Positions 37,474-45,820 of a DNA stretch of 64,000 nt are shown piece after piece. The translations under genes and the position numbers were made by a program. This DNA is from an uncultured Bacteroidales bacterium (lineage in GTDB: Bacteria > Bacteroidota > Bacteroidia > Bacteroidales > FEN-979): the NCBI GenBank assembly GCA_903845055.1, contig CAIMWF010000062.1, positions 1 through 64,000 on the forward strand, written 5' to 3'. The stretch's first letter is position 1. Every line of letters begins with the position of its first letter. The notes under the pieces are model-generated. The model had not been told where the DNA came from, made no database searches, and was given only the letters and a program-made list of their open reading frames with translations.

Positions 37474-38001
37474 TTACTGGTAACTTACCGTTACGGTGAA
37501 CGGGGTTGCAGATACGTAAAGACCGACCGGTTGACCAGCTGCGGTATTCAAAGTAGCGCCTACCAGGAGGGTGGCAGTACCGCCGACCGGGAAAACGAAG
37601 CTGGGTTGTGCAGGGCTGCTGACAAAATTGTTAACAGTCATCGAGTTCGCACCGCTCTGAACGTCGCAGGATACGGGAAGGTTGATCACGGTCACATAAC
37701 CCGCTGATCCTGTAAGGGCGAATGAAGCCGCCTTGACAATGCCCGCCGCGGTGAAAACCGGGGAAGCACCACCCGTAGATGTACGACCGCTGGCCGTTGA
37801 AAGGATCACAGTACCTGCCGTGGAATTCTGTACGGCGACATTCCCGAAATTCATGTCATCATTCTTGGTGATGGTCAGAGGTGCAATGATGTTGGCCGTA
37901 GCAGTGGCTGTTGTGGAAACAGTCACCACCTGAGCTGCAGCGCTGGCAGCAAATGCCAGGATAATGAAAGTGATTCCTGTAAATTTGATTAGATTTTTCA
38001 T
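37474..38001 (-). CDS. DUF4402 pilin-like protein, probable major fibre subunit
   Basis: 175 aa. Signal peptide 1-23 (FTGITFIILAFAASAAAQ). The mature protein matches the DUF4402 pattern closely: alternating N-terminal strand VVTVSTTATATANI, then ITKNDDMNFGNVAVQ, GTVILSTASGRTSTGGAS, the NxMTVNNF segment, LLVGATLNTAAGQPVGLY and final strand FTVTVSYQ. An exposed alternating N-terminal strand and a C-terminal strand with penultimate Tyr are features of chaperone-usher pilins that use donor-strand exchange. It is first in the run, has its own promoter (38258-38288), a ~250-nt leader and a strong terminator 15 bp after its stop, the arrangement expected for a highly expressed structural subunit. 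DUF4402 itself has no assigned function that I know of, so the pilin role is inference. Confidence 0.85.
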   Translation of the reverse strand: MKNLIKFTGITFIILAFAASAAAQVVTVSTTATATANIIAPLTITKNDDMNFGNVAVQNSTAGTVILSTASGRTSTGGASPVFTAAGIVKAASFALTGSAGYVTVINLPVSCDVQSGANSMTVNNFVSSPAQPSFVFPVGGTATLLVGATLNTAAGQPVGLYVSATPFTVTVSYQ

Positions 38002-38257
38002 GGTTTTTGTTTGTTAGGTGTATAATTGAATTCAGAATTTACTGTTAGGGTTTATATAATTTATTTACAAAATCAATCAATTAATATTTTTACTATTCTC
38101 TTTCGCCAGTATCCGGGATATTTAAAATTTAATCTCTATTCTATTATTGGGTGAGAAAAGACATTCAGTTAATAAAAATTACACCATGAAGTAATATTTT
38201 TTGTTTTCAGTATAATATTTTTTATTTCGTATCATTTTTATACCTTTTAACCCTATA

Positions 38258-38288
38258 CAAAGCTATGGCGGTTACCGGCACAGTGCAA
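38258..38288 (-). promoter_or_regulatory. Promoter of the major DUF4402 pilin gene
   Basis: On the minus strand TTG (38288-38286), 20 nt, then TAGCTTTG (38265-38258), an exact Bacteroidota -33/-7 match with standard spacing. It is the only such match I found in the gap, and predicts a leader of about 250 nt. Confidence 0.7.
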
Positions 38289-38379
38289 TAGTTGGAATCA
38301 ATAAAGAAAAACTCCGGAAAACTACAATAAAACAGATTATCCAATATTCCATGTTGTTAAAAATCAATAATATAACTAT

Positions 38380-38405
38380 ATAAAATGGCGTGATGTTGTC
38401 ACGCC
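38380..38405 (-). terminator. Terminator of the fibronectin-III protein gene
   Basis: Perfect 7-bp stem GGCGTGA (38387-38393) / TCACGCC (38399-38405) with a 5-nt loop, followed on the minus strand by ATTTTATATAG. It lies about 66 bp past the stop at 38471 and isolates that gene from the pilin unit. Confidence 0.7.
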
Positions 38406-38470
38406 ACGGTCCCCTAACAAAAGTGGACAATTTTATAAAAGGGCTGTTCCTGTTATCAATTCAGCATCCC

Positions 38471-40948
38471 TTACGGATTCAGGTTATCAAGGTTTCCCTG
38501 CAGGATGACCGACCCCTGGTTATTCAGGGTGGAGCCCTGGCTGATTGTTAGGTTTCCCCCGATGCTGATGATCATCCCCGTATTGATGGTGAGACTTGCA
38601 TTCGGGTTTAACAACAGGTCCCTGCAGGTTGGTCCTGAAACGCTGACTACAGGAAAACGCCCGGATGCCGGGCTGCCGGGAATGACAACATCCATCGAGC
38701 CGGCGGGGATGATTGCCGGGCTCCAGTTGAGCGGGTTGTTCCAGCTGACCGAAACACTTCCGTTCCAGGTAACGGAGGTTACCTCGCTGATGGCAATGTC
38801 ATCAACGCAGAGGTACTGCTTGTTTTTGGCGCTATAACAGCGCCAGCCTATGAAATAGGTATCGGGTGCCGGGGGGGTTAAAAAAATAGTCGCCCTGGTA
38901 TAGGTTGCAGTGTTAATGTTCGTGTTGTTCCATAACGAACTGGTCATGCCTGCATCGGGGGATGCCCCCCATCTTACTTCTAACTGTTCAGCGGCACTGC
39001 CAGAACTCCGGTAATAAAAATCCAGTTCATAGGTTGTGCCGTCGGCCAGATCCAGAGCCGGCGAATAGAACCAGTCTTCAGAAGCAACAGAGGTGTTTGT
39101 CGAAAGATACATTGAATTCGGCGCCGAACGCGGGTGGGCAACGGAAGTCACCCAGTGGGTGCCGTCCGTGTTGTTATCGGTGACAGAAATGCATCCTGTG
39201 GCCGGTGCGACGTAGGTATCCAGGTTTTCCGAATAAGGGGCTGTTGCAGTTCCGCAATCGGTCGAAAAATTAAATGGCCCGGTCCAGGTACTCAGGATTC
39301 CGCCGCAATCGGACCTGGCATAAAAAGCGTAGGCATGATTTGGATCCAGCCCCTGCAGGGAATAGGTACTCGAGGTTACACCGCTGACCAGGGTCCCGGC
39401 GGAAGCCGGGTTGAACCCGGCATCACCCCATTTGACATCCCACAACGAAGTCAATCCCACGGGGGTCCAGGAGAGATCGGCACTGGTGGAGGTCTGGTTC
39501 GAGGCGGCCAGGGAGGTCGGGGGCAGGCATGTTCCGGTGAAGGTGATGTTGTCGAGATACAGATTATTGCCGTAGGCACTGACGCCGCGAAACTTAACCT
39601 TGTTGGTCCCTACCGGCAGCGCAAAACTTTTAGTAGCCCATTGTGCCGCCGTTGGGACAAAGGGACTGGTAGTAGACCCACCTGTGTTGAGCGGTCCGGA
39701 TGGCCCCCCGGAATATGATGTTAGCAGCGTGTAGGAGGTTCCTCCATTGGTGGAATAATAGAGGTCCAGTCTGTCAACCTTCCCGCTTTCGGTGGCATAG
39801 GCATGATCAAAACTGACCGTTGAACCAGAAAGGGTGCTGAGATCGAGTTTCGGTGACACCAGGTCAAAATTCCCTGAAGGAATATTTTTAAAATCGGCCT
39901 TTGCAGAGGAGGTACCGTTACCATAACCACTTGCAGACGTGGAGAGGAACCACGTTTTTGAGGAGAGCGACCAGCATTGCGGCGGGAAGGAAGTCGATTC
40001 AAAATCGGCAACCAGGGGAAAGGAGGCGGACGGGTCGCACAGGGTGGATGCGGAGGAAGAAGCTCCCGCGGAATAGGTCGATCCTGATGTATGGAATGAC
40101 CACGCCTTATAATAATAGATGGTGGCCGGGCTCAGTCCCGTGGCCTGGTTGTACAGGAGTGCCGATCCGTTATAAATGACAGTTCCGCCTCCGGCAATAT
40201 TATCTCCTGCACTGTAGGTCCCTGTAGGCACGCCGAAGGTGTTTACCGTATTGAACGCAACCATCACATTGTCACCGGCCGTATTCTTTTTCCATGCAAG
40301 GTTGACCTGTGACGAGGAACTGGCTGTAGCCATAAAACCGCTCGGGGGAACGGGATTGCCCAGTGGTGTATACCATGACATCTGAATATTGGGTCTGTTG
40401 TTGTCGACTGCGCCCCCAATGGACGGGGGACTGGTATTTGCACTCCAGGACTCATGGGTGTTCAGGTAATAATTGTAATTGAACTCAGGATAGCTGGTGC
40501 CACCGTTGATGCCATAATTGGTTTCGACCAGTACCAGGAGGTTGTTGGCTGAGTATGCAAAATCGGCAACATTTACCGTCTGCCAGCCCAGTGCCGGGAA
40601 GGTGGTGGTGCCGTCGTACACGAGTGTCGCCCCGCTGGTCATGCTGGTCCATGTGGCTGAGGATAATGTTGTGGATGAAGTCAGCTTCAGGTAGATTTTT
40701 GTAGGGCAGGTTTCAAAATCGGCAACACCAACCTCCCAGGCCAGCGAGGTGATAAATCCGTAACCACCGATTTCCGCATAGGGATACAGGGCTGCCGACC
40801 TTTCATACCCGTACCACATACCGAATGGCTTGTCCTGGGTCCCGCCACCTGAAACGATCCCCGAACCGATCGTAACGGTCGTTTGCGAATGGAGGAGGTT
40901 GCTCAGCAGGCAAATCAGCAGGATGGTAATCGTATTTTTCAGATGCAT
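38471..40948 (-). CDS. Secreted fibronectin type III / MAM-like protein without sorting domain
   Basis: 825 aa from ATG 40948; the frame extends to a TTG at 40975, but the ATG gives a good signal peptide (MHLKNTITILLICLLSNLLHSQ) and has GAAGG just upstream. Residues ~25-200 form a beta-rich domain found in Bacteroidota surface proteins. Fibronectin III-like domains lie at ~205-300 (PPSGFMATASSSSQVNLAW) and ~480-570 (PPTSLAASNQTSTSADLSW). Two MAM/jelly-roll-like segments (FPLVADFES..., APYSENLDTY...) fall around ~305-475 and ~570-720. The C-terminal ~90 residues (SWNNPLNWSP, GNLTISQGSTLNNQG) resemble the lead module of the 2748-aa giant. It ends abruptly at GNLDNLNP without a T9SS sorting domain, so it may be truncated. 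Likely extracellular; function unknown. Confidence 0.85.
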   Translation of the reverse strand: MHLKNTITILLICLLSNLLHSQTTVTIGSGIVSGGGTQDKPFGMWYGYERSAALYPYAEIGGYGFITSLAWEVGVADFETCPTKIYLKLTSSTTLSSATWTSMTSGATLVYDGTTTFPALGWQTVNVADFAYSANNLLVLVETNYGINGGTSYPEFNYNYYLNTHESWSANTSPPSIGGAVDNNRPNIQMSWYTPLGNPVPPSGFMATASSSSQVNLAWKKNTAGDNVMVAFNTVNTFGVPTGTYSAGDNIAGGGTVIYNGSALLYNQATGLSPATIYYYKAWSFHTSGSTYSAGASSSASTLCDPSASFPLVADFESTSFPPQCWSLSSKTWFLSTSASGYGNGTSSAKADFKNIPSGNFDLVSPKLDLSTLSGSTVSFDHAYATESGKVDRLDLYYSTNGGTSYTLLTSYSGGPSGPLNTGGSTTSPFVPTAAQWATKSFALPVGTNKVKFRGVSAYGNNLYLDNITFTGTCLPPTSLAASNQTSTSADLSWTPVGLTSLWDVKWGDAGFNPASAGTLVSGVTSSTYSLQGLDPNHAYAFYARSDCGGILSTWTGPFNFSTDCGTATAPYSENLDTYVAPATGCISVTDNNTDGTHWVTSVAHPRSAPNSMYLSTNTSVASEDWFYSPALDLADGTTYELDFYYRSSGSAAEQLEVRWGASPDAGMTSSLWNNTNINTATYTRATIFLTPPAPDTYFIGWRCYSAKNKQYLCVDDIAISEVTSVTWNGSVSVSWNNPLNWSPAIIPAGSMDVVIPGSPASGRFPVVSVSGPTCRDLLLNPNASLTINTGMIISIGGNLTISQGSTLNNQGSVILQGNLDNLNP

Positions 40949-41223
40949 GACCTTCAGATCCGGGTGAAACTGCAAACAAAAAACAGATCATGGCAGGTGA
41001 ACGGACCCGTCATGAAAACTGTCTTCAAATATGCTCCTTAAAAGCGGGTGGAAAATTAGGAACAATTCGATCCTGAAACAATGGCGGATTGCCGTTAAAA
41101 TAAATGCTGTTAAAACACAGTTTGCCACAATACACATAAATGCATATTCAACAATACCAATAAATTGCAAGGATGTAATGGTGTGAATATAACACACGCC
41201 AAAAAATAAATTAAGGCCGTTTT

Positions 41224-42495
41224 CTAATGGATCTCGAAACCGGCCTTTTGAAATTCCTTCCAGAACTGCGGGTAGGATTTGCCTACAACATCGGGGTTTG
41301 ATATCCTGAGGCTGCCGGTTTTCAGGGCGAGGGGTGCGAGGGACATGGCCATGCGGTGGTCATCATATGTTTCAAAAGACAAACCCCGGGGAAAACCGGG
41401 TTTCCTGGCCCTGATCTCAAAGGCCGGGGAATCGCTTCCCTGGGCCAGCAACTCCACCTGGGTCCCCAGTTTCCCGATCTCATTTTTCAGGGCCCTTAAC
41501 CGGTCGGTCTCCTTGATCTGCAGGCTTTTCAGCCCTTCAAAACGACCCCGGATCCCGAGTCCGGCGCACGTAATGATGACCGGCTGTGCAATGTCGGGGC
41601 AATCGGTGAAATCATAATAAAAACCATCGATCTTCTTGCCGGTCTTTACAAGGCGTATCCCTGTCTCAGTGTATTCGGTCTGAATCCCGAAATTCTGGTA
41701 AACGGATGGGAGGATGGCATCGCCCTGGAGACTTCCTGCATGGAGGCCGGAGAGTTCAAAATCGGCCTCTACGGCAAATACGGCGGCTTCATACCAAAAG
41801 GCTGCGGCTGACCAGTCGGATTCCACATTGCAGTTGCCCGGTGCATTCAGGCCGGGAGTTACATGGATCCGGGTTTTCCCCACGTTGATCTTCACCCCGA
41901 ACGATTGTAGCATTTTAATGGTCATCATCATGTAGGGAGATGAAACAGGCCTGCCCTTCAGGTTCACGATCAGCCCGTGTTCCATGAAAGGTGCGATCAG
42001 GAGGAGGGCGGAAACGAACTGGCTGCTGACACCCGGATCAATTGTGATTTCATGTCCCGAAATTTTTTTTCCCCGGATCAGCAGCGGTGGAAATCCAGGC
42101 TTGGCAAGGTAATCGATGGAGGCTCCAAGATGCACCAGCGCATCAACGAGGATGCCGATCGGGCGTTGTTTCATCCGGTCGCAACCCGTCAGTATCCACT
42201 TCCCGGGCATAACCGACAGCCATGCTGTCAGGAACCGCATCGCCGTTCCTGCCATGCCCGCATCCAACTCGACAGGGCGGTCGGTTTTTTTTACCGATTG
42301 AACGGTTGCGATCAGTTTTTGAAGCAGTAGGGTGTCGTCGGCGTCGGACAAATTCCCGATATCCAGCTTTATGCCCCCGGCGGCACTGATCATCAGCAGT
42401 CGGTTGCTGATGCTTTTGGAGGCAGGCAGCAGGATCTTCCCCTGTAACTTTTTGAGCGGGGCAGTAACAACAACCGATTTCAGGTTTCGCGCCAT
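41224..42495 (-). CDS. aroA: 3-phosphoshikimate 1-carboxyvinyltransferase (EPSP synthase)
   Basis: 423 aa, normal length. It transfers the enolpyruvyl group of PEP to shikimate-3-phosphate, the sixth step of the shikimate pathway. Visible motifs: LPASKSISNRLLM near residue 22 (the PEP/phosphate-binding loop), GTAMRFL, SSQFVSALLLIAPF, ETDRLRAL and DHRMAMSLAP near the C-terminus. The start lies 6 bp after the aroB stop, so the two form one unit. Cytoplasmic. No unusual features. Confidence 0.95.
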   Translation of the reverse strand: MARNLKSVVVTAPLKKLQGKILLPASKSISNRLLMISAAGGIKLDIGNLSDADDTLLLQKLIATVQSVKKTDRPVELDAGMAGTAMRFLTAWLSVMPGKWILTGCDRMKQRPIGILVDALVHLGASIDYLAKPGFPPLLIRGKKISGHEITIDPGVSSQFVSALLLIAPFMEHGLIVNLKGRPVSSPYMMMTIKMLQSFGVKINVGKTRIHVTPGLNAPGNCNVESDWSAAAFWYEAAVFAVEADFELSGLHAGSLQGDAILPSVYQNFGIQTEYTETGIRLVKTGKKIDGFYYDFTDCPDIAQPVIITCAGLGIRGRFEGLKSLQIKETDRLRALKNEIGKLGTQVELLAQGSDSPAFEIRARKPGFPRGLSFETYDDHRMAMSLAPLALKTGSLRISNPDVVGKSYPQFWKEFQKAGFEIH

Positions 42496-42501
42496 CTGTT
42501 C

Positions 42502-43605
42502 TTATTGCAGGTAAAAATCAACTGCTTCTGAAATTTCCCCGGGATCGCATTCCACGTTGATAACGGGAATTCCGGGCCGTGAGATCAGTGTAAACCGCGA
42601 GCGGCCCTGCTGGTTTTTCTTATCGTGGACCAGAAGGCCCGCCAGGGCATTTTTTTCGTCCCCGCCGAGTGGATAGGGCTTAAAGCCCTCCGCCAGATAG
42701 GTCCTGATATCATCCAGGTCGCGATCGGGCAAGCCTGCCTTCAGTTTCGAAAGGTAGCTGGCACAGATCATCCCGGCTGCAACAGCTTCACCGTGAAGTA
42801 ACGGTTGCCGGGATTCTCCAAGCGACCACGTCTCGAGGGCATGGCCGATGGTATGTCCGAAATTGAGTATTTTACGGTAACCGGTTTCCCGGTAATCCTT
42901 TACGACAGCCTGGTGTTTGATCGTTACGGCATGGGTTATCATAGCCTGGAAAAAAGGATGCCCGGGAGGCATGGAAAGCAGCGCAGGCAAACGGTGGTTT
43001 TTAAGCCGCCTCCACAAGCGGGCGTCGCCGGCCAGGGCGCATTTTATGATTTCGGCAAATCCCGAGCGCAGATGGTTTTCGGGCAGTGTTTCCAGGAAAA
43101 GAGGGTCGATGAACACCCCCTTTGAAGCATAGAAAAAGCCGACCTGGTTTTTGATGGTTCCGGCATTGACCGAAGTTTTTCCGCCGATGGCGGCATCGGT
43201 CTGTCCCATGAGTGAAGTGGGTATATTCAGGTAAGGGATGCCTCGTTTATAGGCTGAAGCCACGAATCCTCCCAGGTCGCTCACCACCCCGCCCCCCAGG
43301 TTGACCAGTAAACTCTGCCGGCCGGCCCCCTCATCCAGCATCCTGTTCCAGAGGTGTTCAGCGACTTGCAGGGTCTTTGAGACTTCTCCGCCGTCCACTT
43401 CGAGTATCCGGGCCGCCGTCATGGATGCCGATTGCCCGAGCAGCAAGGGCAGACAATGTTTCCGGGTATTTTTATCAACCAGTATGAAAATACCGTCACG
43501 GCCAAGGTGCTGCGACCGGATCACCCTGTCAACATGCAAAAGGGAACCACTGCCGGTAAAGATCGGGGTGCGGTCGGTGGTGATGATCCGGGCGGTTAAT
43601 TTCAT
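42502..43605 (-). CDS. aroB: 3-dehydroquinate synthase
   Basis: 367 aa, normal length. It converts DAHP to 3-dehydroquinate using NAD and a divalent metal. Motifs: the nucleotide-binding GGGVVSDLGGFVAS and the following PTSLMGQTDAAIGGKT, plus metal-binding His in FGHTIGHALET and LLHGEAVAAGM. It sits 20 bp downstream of the alanine dehydrogenase gene and 6 bp upstream of aroA, suggesting ald-aroB-aroA cotranscription. Confidence 0.95.
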   Translation of the reverse strand: MKLTARIITTDRTPIFTGSGSLLHVDRVIRSQHLGRDGIFILVDKNTRKHCLPLLLGQSASMTAARILEVDGGEVSKTLQVAEHLWNRMLDEGAGRQSLLVNLGGGVVSDLGGFVASAYKRGIPYLNIPTSLMGQTDAAIGGKTSVNAGTIKNQVGFFYASKGVFIDPLFLETLPENHLRSGFAEIIKCALAGDARLWRRLKNHRLPALLSMPPGHPFFQAMITHAVTIKHQAVVKDYRETGYRKILNFGHTIGHALETWSLGESRQPLLHGEAVAAGMICASYLSKLKAGLPDRDLDDIRTYLAEGFKPYPLGGDEKNALAGLLVHDKKNQQGRSRFTLISRPGIPVINVECDPGEISEAVDFYLQ

Positions 43606-43625
43606 GGTTTGGAATTCCGGGAAGA

Positions 43626-44849
43626 TTAATGAAATGCCGCCATCAGCAGGCTGATATCCTGGAACGGGAGATTATAGGATTTGCTGATAAAGAGATTCGT
43701 CAGGATACCGTTGTACACGTACACCCCCTGGCGGACCCCCATGTCCCGCTTGAGCAGGTTCTCGATCCCGCCTTCTGAACCGATATCGAGAATGATCGGT
43801 ACAATGATGTTGTTAAGCGCCTGCGAGGCAGTATGGGGAACCTTTGACGGTATGTTCGGAACGGCATAGTGGGTCACGCCGTGCATTTTGTAAACCGGTG
43901 ATTTATGGGTCGTGGGCCTGGAGGTTTCAAAACACCCTCCCTGGTCGATGCTGACATCGATGGCAACCGAGCCGTCTTTCATCTGCATGATCATTTCTTC
44001 GCTGATGATGCAGGGGGTTTTTCCCTCGGGTGAGTGGACGGCACCGATGAGGACATCGGCAGTTTTGAGAGATTCAACCAGGACTTTCGGATGGAGGATG
44101 GAGGTAAACACCCGCATGCCCAGGTTATTCTGGATCCTGCGGAGCCGGTATACCGAATTGTCAAACACCTTGACCAGGGCCCCGAGCCCGGTGGCCGAGC
44201 GTGCGGCGAATTCGCCCACGGTACCGGCCCCGATGATCACCACCTGTGAAGGGATGATCCCCGTGAACCCCCCGAACATTTTTCCCCTGCCGTAATCGGG
44301 ATTGGCAAGGTATTCGGCAGCAATAAATATGGAGGTGCTTCCGGCAATTTCGCTCATGGCCCGGATGATGGCAAGCTGGTTGGTTTTGTCGCGGATGGTC
44401 TCGAATGCAAGTGCGGTGACTTTTTTTGAAAGCAGCGCCCTGAAATATTCTTCACACTGAAGGGCAACCTGTATGGCGGAGATGAGCGTTTGTTTCGGCC
44501 TGAGCCAGTCCATCTCCCCGCGGGTGACAGGACCGACTTTGAGGATAATATCAGCCTTGTAGACATCTTCGGGAGTGTGGACAATCTGCGCACCTGCCTC
44601 GCTGTACTCATGGTCGCTGAAATGTGCCGTGACACCGGCTTCCGACTCCACCACCACCTGGTGCCCGTTCCTGCATAGCAGGGCCACCCCGTCGGGGACG
44701 AGTGAAACACGATTTTCCTGGGCCGACACCTCTTTGGGGACACCTATCACGAGGCTGCGGTGCGGGTGGCTTACTTCAAGCATCTCTTCCTGCGGCAACA
44801 GTCGTTCAACAGCCGACATACGGAGATAATCCGGGCGGGGATCTTCCAT
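43626..44849 (-). CDS. ald: Alanine dehydrogenase
   Basis: 407 aa, about 35 longer than typical bacterial alanine dehydrogenases because of an N-terminal extension (PDYLRMSAVERLLPQEE). It interconverts L-alanine and pyruvate plus ammonia with NAD. Motifs: IGVPKEVSAQENRVSLVP with the substrate-binding Arg, a Lys in DIILKVGP, the nucleotide fold VVIIGAGTVGEFAARSA and DVSIDQGGCFETSRPTTH. The extension is known in some Bacteroidota homologues (recollection). The Crp/Fnr gene lies 72 bp upstream. Confidence 0.93.
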   Translation of the reverse strand: MEDPRPDYLRMSAVERLLPQEEMLEVSHPHRSLVIGVPKEVSAQENRVSLVPDGVALLCRNGHQVVVESEAGVTAHFSDHEYSEAGAQIVHTPEDVYKADIILKVGPVTRGEMDWLRPKQTLISAIQVALQCEEYFRALLSKKVTALAFETIRDKTNQLAIIRAMSEIAGSTSIFIAAEYLANPDYGRGKMFGGFTGIIPSQVVIIGAGTVGEFAARSATGLGALVKVFDNSVYRLRRIQNNLGMRVFTSILHPKVLVESLKTADVLIGAVHSPEGKTPCIISEEMIMQMKDGSVAIDVSIDQGGCFETSRPTTHKSPVYKMHGVTHYAVPNIPSKVPHTASQALNNIIVPIILDIGSEGGIENLLKRDMGVRQGVYVYNGILTNLFISKSYNLPFQDISLLMAAFH

Positions 44850-44921
44850 GGATCAAAAATTTAAACGAAGGTACAAAAAAAAATGGAAGAAAACGAAATT
44901 ACGATGCGGTGAAGCAGCGTC

Positions 44922-45623
44922 TCAGCCGATATGGCTGATTTTCCGAAGTGAATCGAGGTCAAGAATCTCAAGTTCGTGGTCGGAAATCCGGATGAGTCCC
45001 TCCTTCTGGAAATCGCGGAGCAATTTCACGGCACTTTCCCGCGACATGGCCGACAATTCGGAAAGTTCAAAACGGGAAATGATCATGGGAAACTTCAGCC
45101 GCTGAAAGATCTCATCATGGAGGTAAAGCAAAGCATCGGCCATTCTTCCCGGCATCTGCTTCTGGGTCAGGTAGATCAGACGGTTATAGACGGTGAGTAT
45201 ATCGCGGGAAAAATCCTTCATGAATTCTTCCGAAAAAGCCTTGTTGCTCTGGAGGATACTTTTAAAAACCTGCAGGTCGATGAAACAAACTGAAGCGTCG
45301 AGCAGGGCTGTAATTGAAAAATGGTGACGCTGGTCATGAAAAATACCGGGGCCCCCGATAAAATTGGTCGGCTTTACAATCCTCAGAATGGCCGAATGGC
45401 CTTCCAGTCCTTCAAGGTAAAGTTTGGCAAGCCCGGTATTGACCGACAGGACGTGCGACATGTAGGTTCCTTGCTTTTTGATGGTCTCCCCTGCTTTGAA
45501 ATGGACATGGATCTTGTTGGCATCCACCATCATGAGTTCTTCATGCGTCAGCAGCGAAAACATCGAGGACATGCACTGGCATCCTATACAGTGTCTTGGC
45601 GTTTTATCAATATAGTCCGGCAT
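44922..45623 (-). CDS. Crp/Fnr-family transcription regulator
   Basis: 233 aa. Cyclic-nucleotide-type beta-barrel at ~25-135, dimer helix ~135-165, and a winged helix-turn-helix at ~180-225 with recognition helix SRESAVKLLRDFQKEGLI. The N-terminus has Cys12, Cys15 and Cys17 (HCIGCQC) and there is Cys113 in the barrel, spaced much like the four ligands of the FNR iron-sulfur cluster, so oxygen sensing is plausible. In FNR the recognition helix reads E..SR; here it is E..VK, so DNA specificity may differ. A near-consensus FNR box (45671-45684) lies about 50 bp upstream of its start, which suggests autoregulation and control of the divergent redox operon. Confidence 0.92.
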   Translation of the reverse strand: MPDYIDKTPRHCIGCQCMSSMFSLLTHEELMMVDANKIHVHFKAGETIKKQGTYMSHVLSVNTGLAKLYLEGLEGHSAILRIVKPTNFIGGPGIFHDQRHHFSITALLDASVCFIDLQVFKSILQSNKAFSEEFMKDFSRDILTVYNRLIYLTQKQMPGRMADALLYLHDEIFQRLKFPMIISRFELSELSAMSRESAVKLLRDFQKEGLIRISDHELEILDLDSLRKISHIG

Positions 45624-45670
45624 CAGGATCGAATTATCTGTCGTAATTGGTGCATAAAATTAGCACAAAA

Positions 45671-45684
45671 ATGATAAATATCAA
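45671..45684. promoter_or_regulatory. FNR-type operator between the regulator gene and the redox operon
   Basis: ATGAT-AAAT-ATCAA matches 9 of the 10 defined positions of the FNR consensus TTGAT-N4-ATCAA. It lies 48-61 bp upstream of the Crp/Fnr start and about 140 bp upstream of the ferredoxin-like gene, in the only gap shared by both. Confidence 0.6.
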
Positions 45685-45820
45685 CTTTTATCACAGTTTA
45701 ATCCCATTTAATGAAAATAAAAAGTACAGATGAAACAGGTTATATTTTGTGCCATGCAAACGGGAACCGAATGCATATCCAAGTAGTTTTGGAACACAGA
45801 AATTGCGAACTCCGACATCC

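Larger units (their letters stand above)
38002..38470. other. Intergenic region with pilin promoter and long leader
   Basis: 469 bp, very AT-rich. From the FN3 gene side it holds a terminator (38380-38405), then the pilin promoter (38258-38288), then a ~250-nt untranslated leader up to the pilin ATG at 38001. No small gene was recognised in the leader. Confidence 0.6.

Noticed and set aside
35909-38001. Assignment of the fibre genes to FimA/Mfa type V pili
   Set aside because: No lipoprotein signal with N-terminal Cys, no FimA/Mfa features, and a PapD-like chaperone is present, which type V pili do not use.
45749-45820. Extended start for the ferredoxin-type protein
   Set aside because: It would put 24 unrelated residues before the twin-arginine signal; ATG 45821 gives a standard Tat signal peptide.
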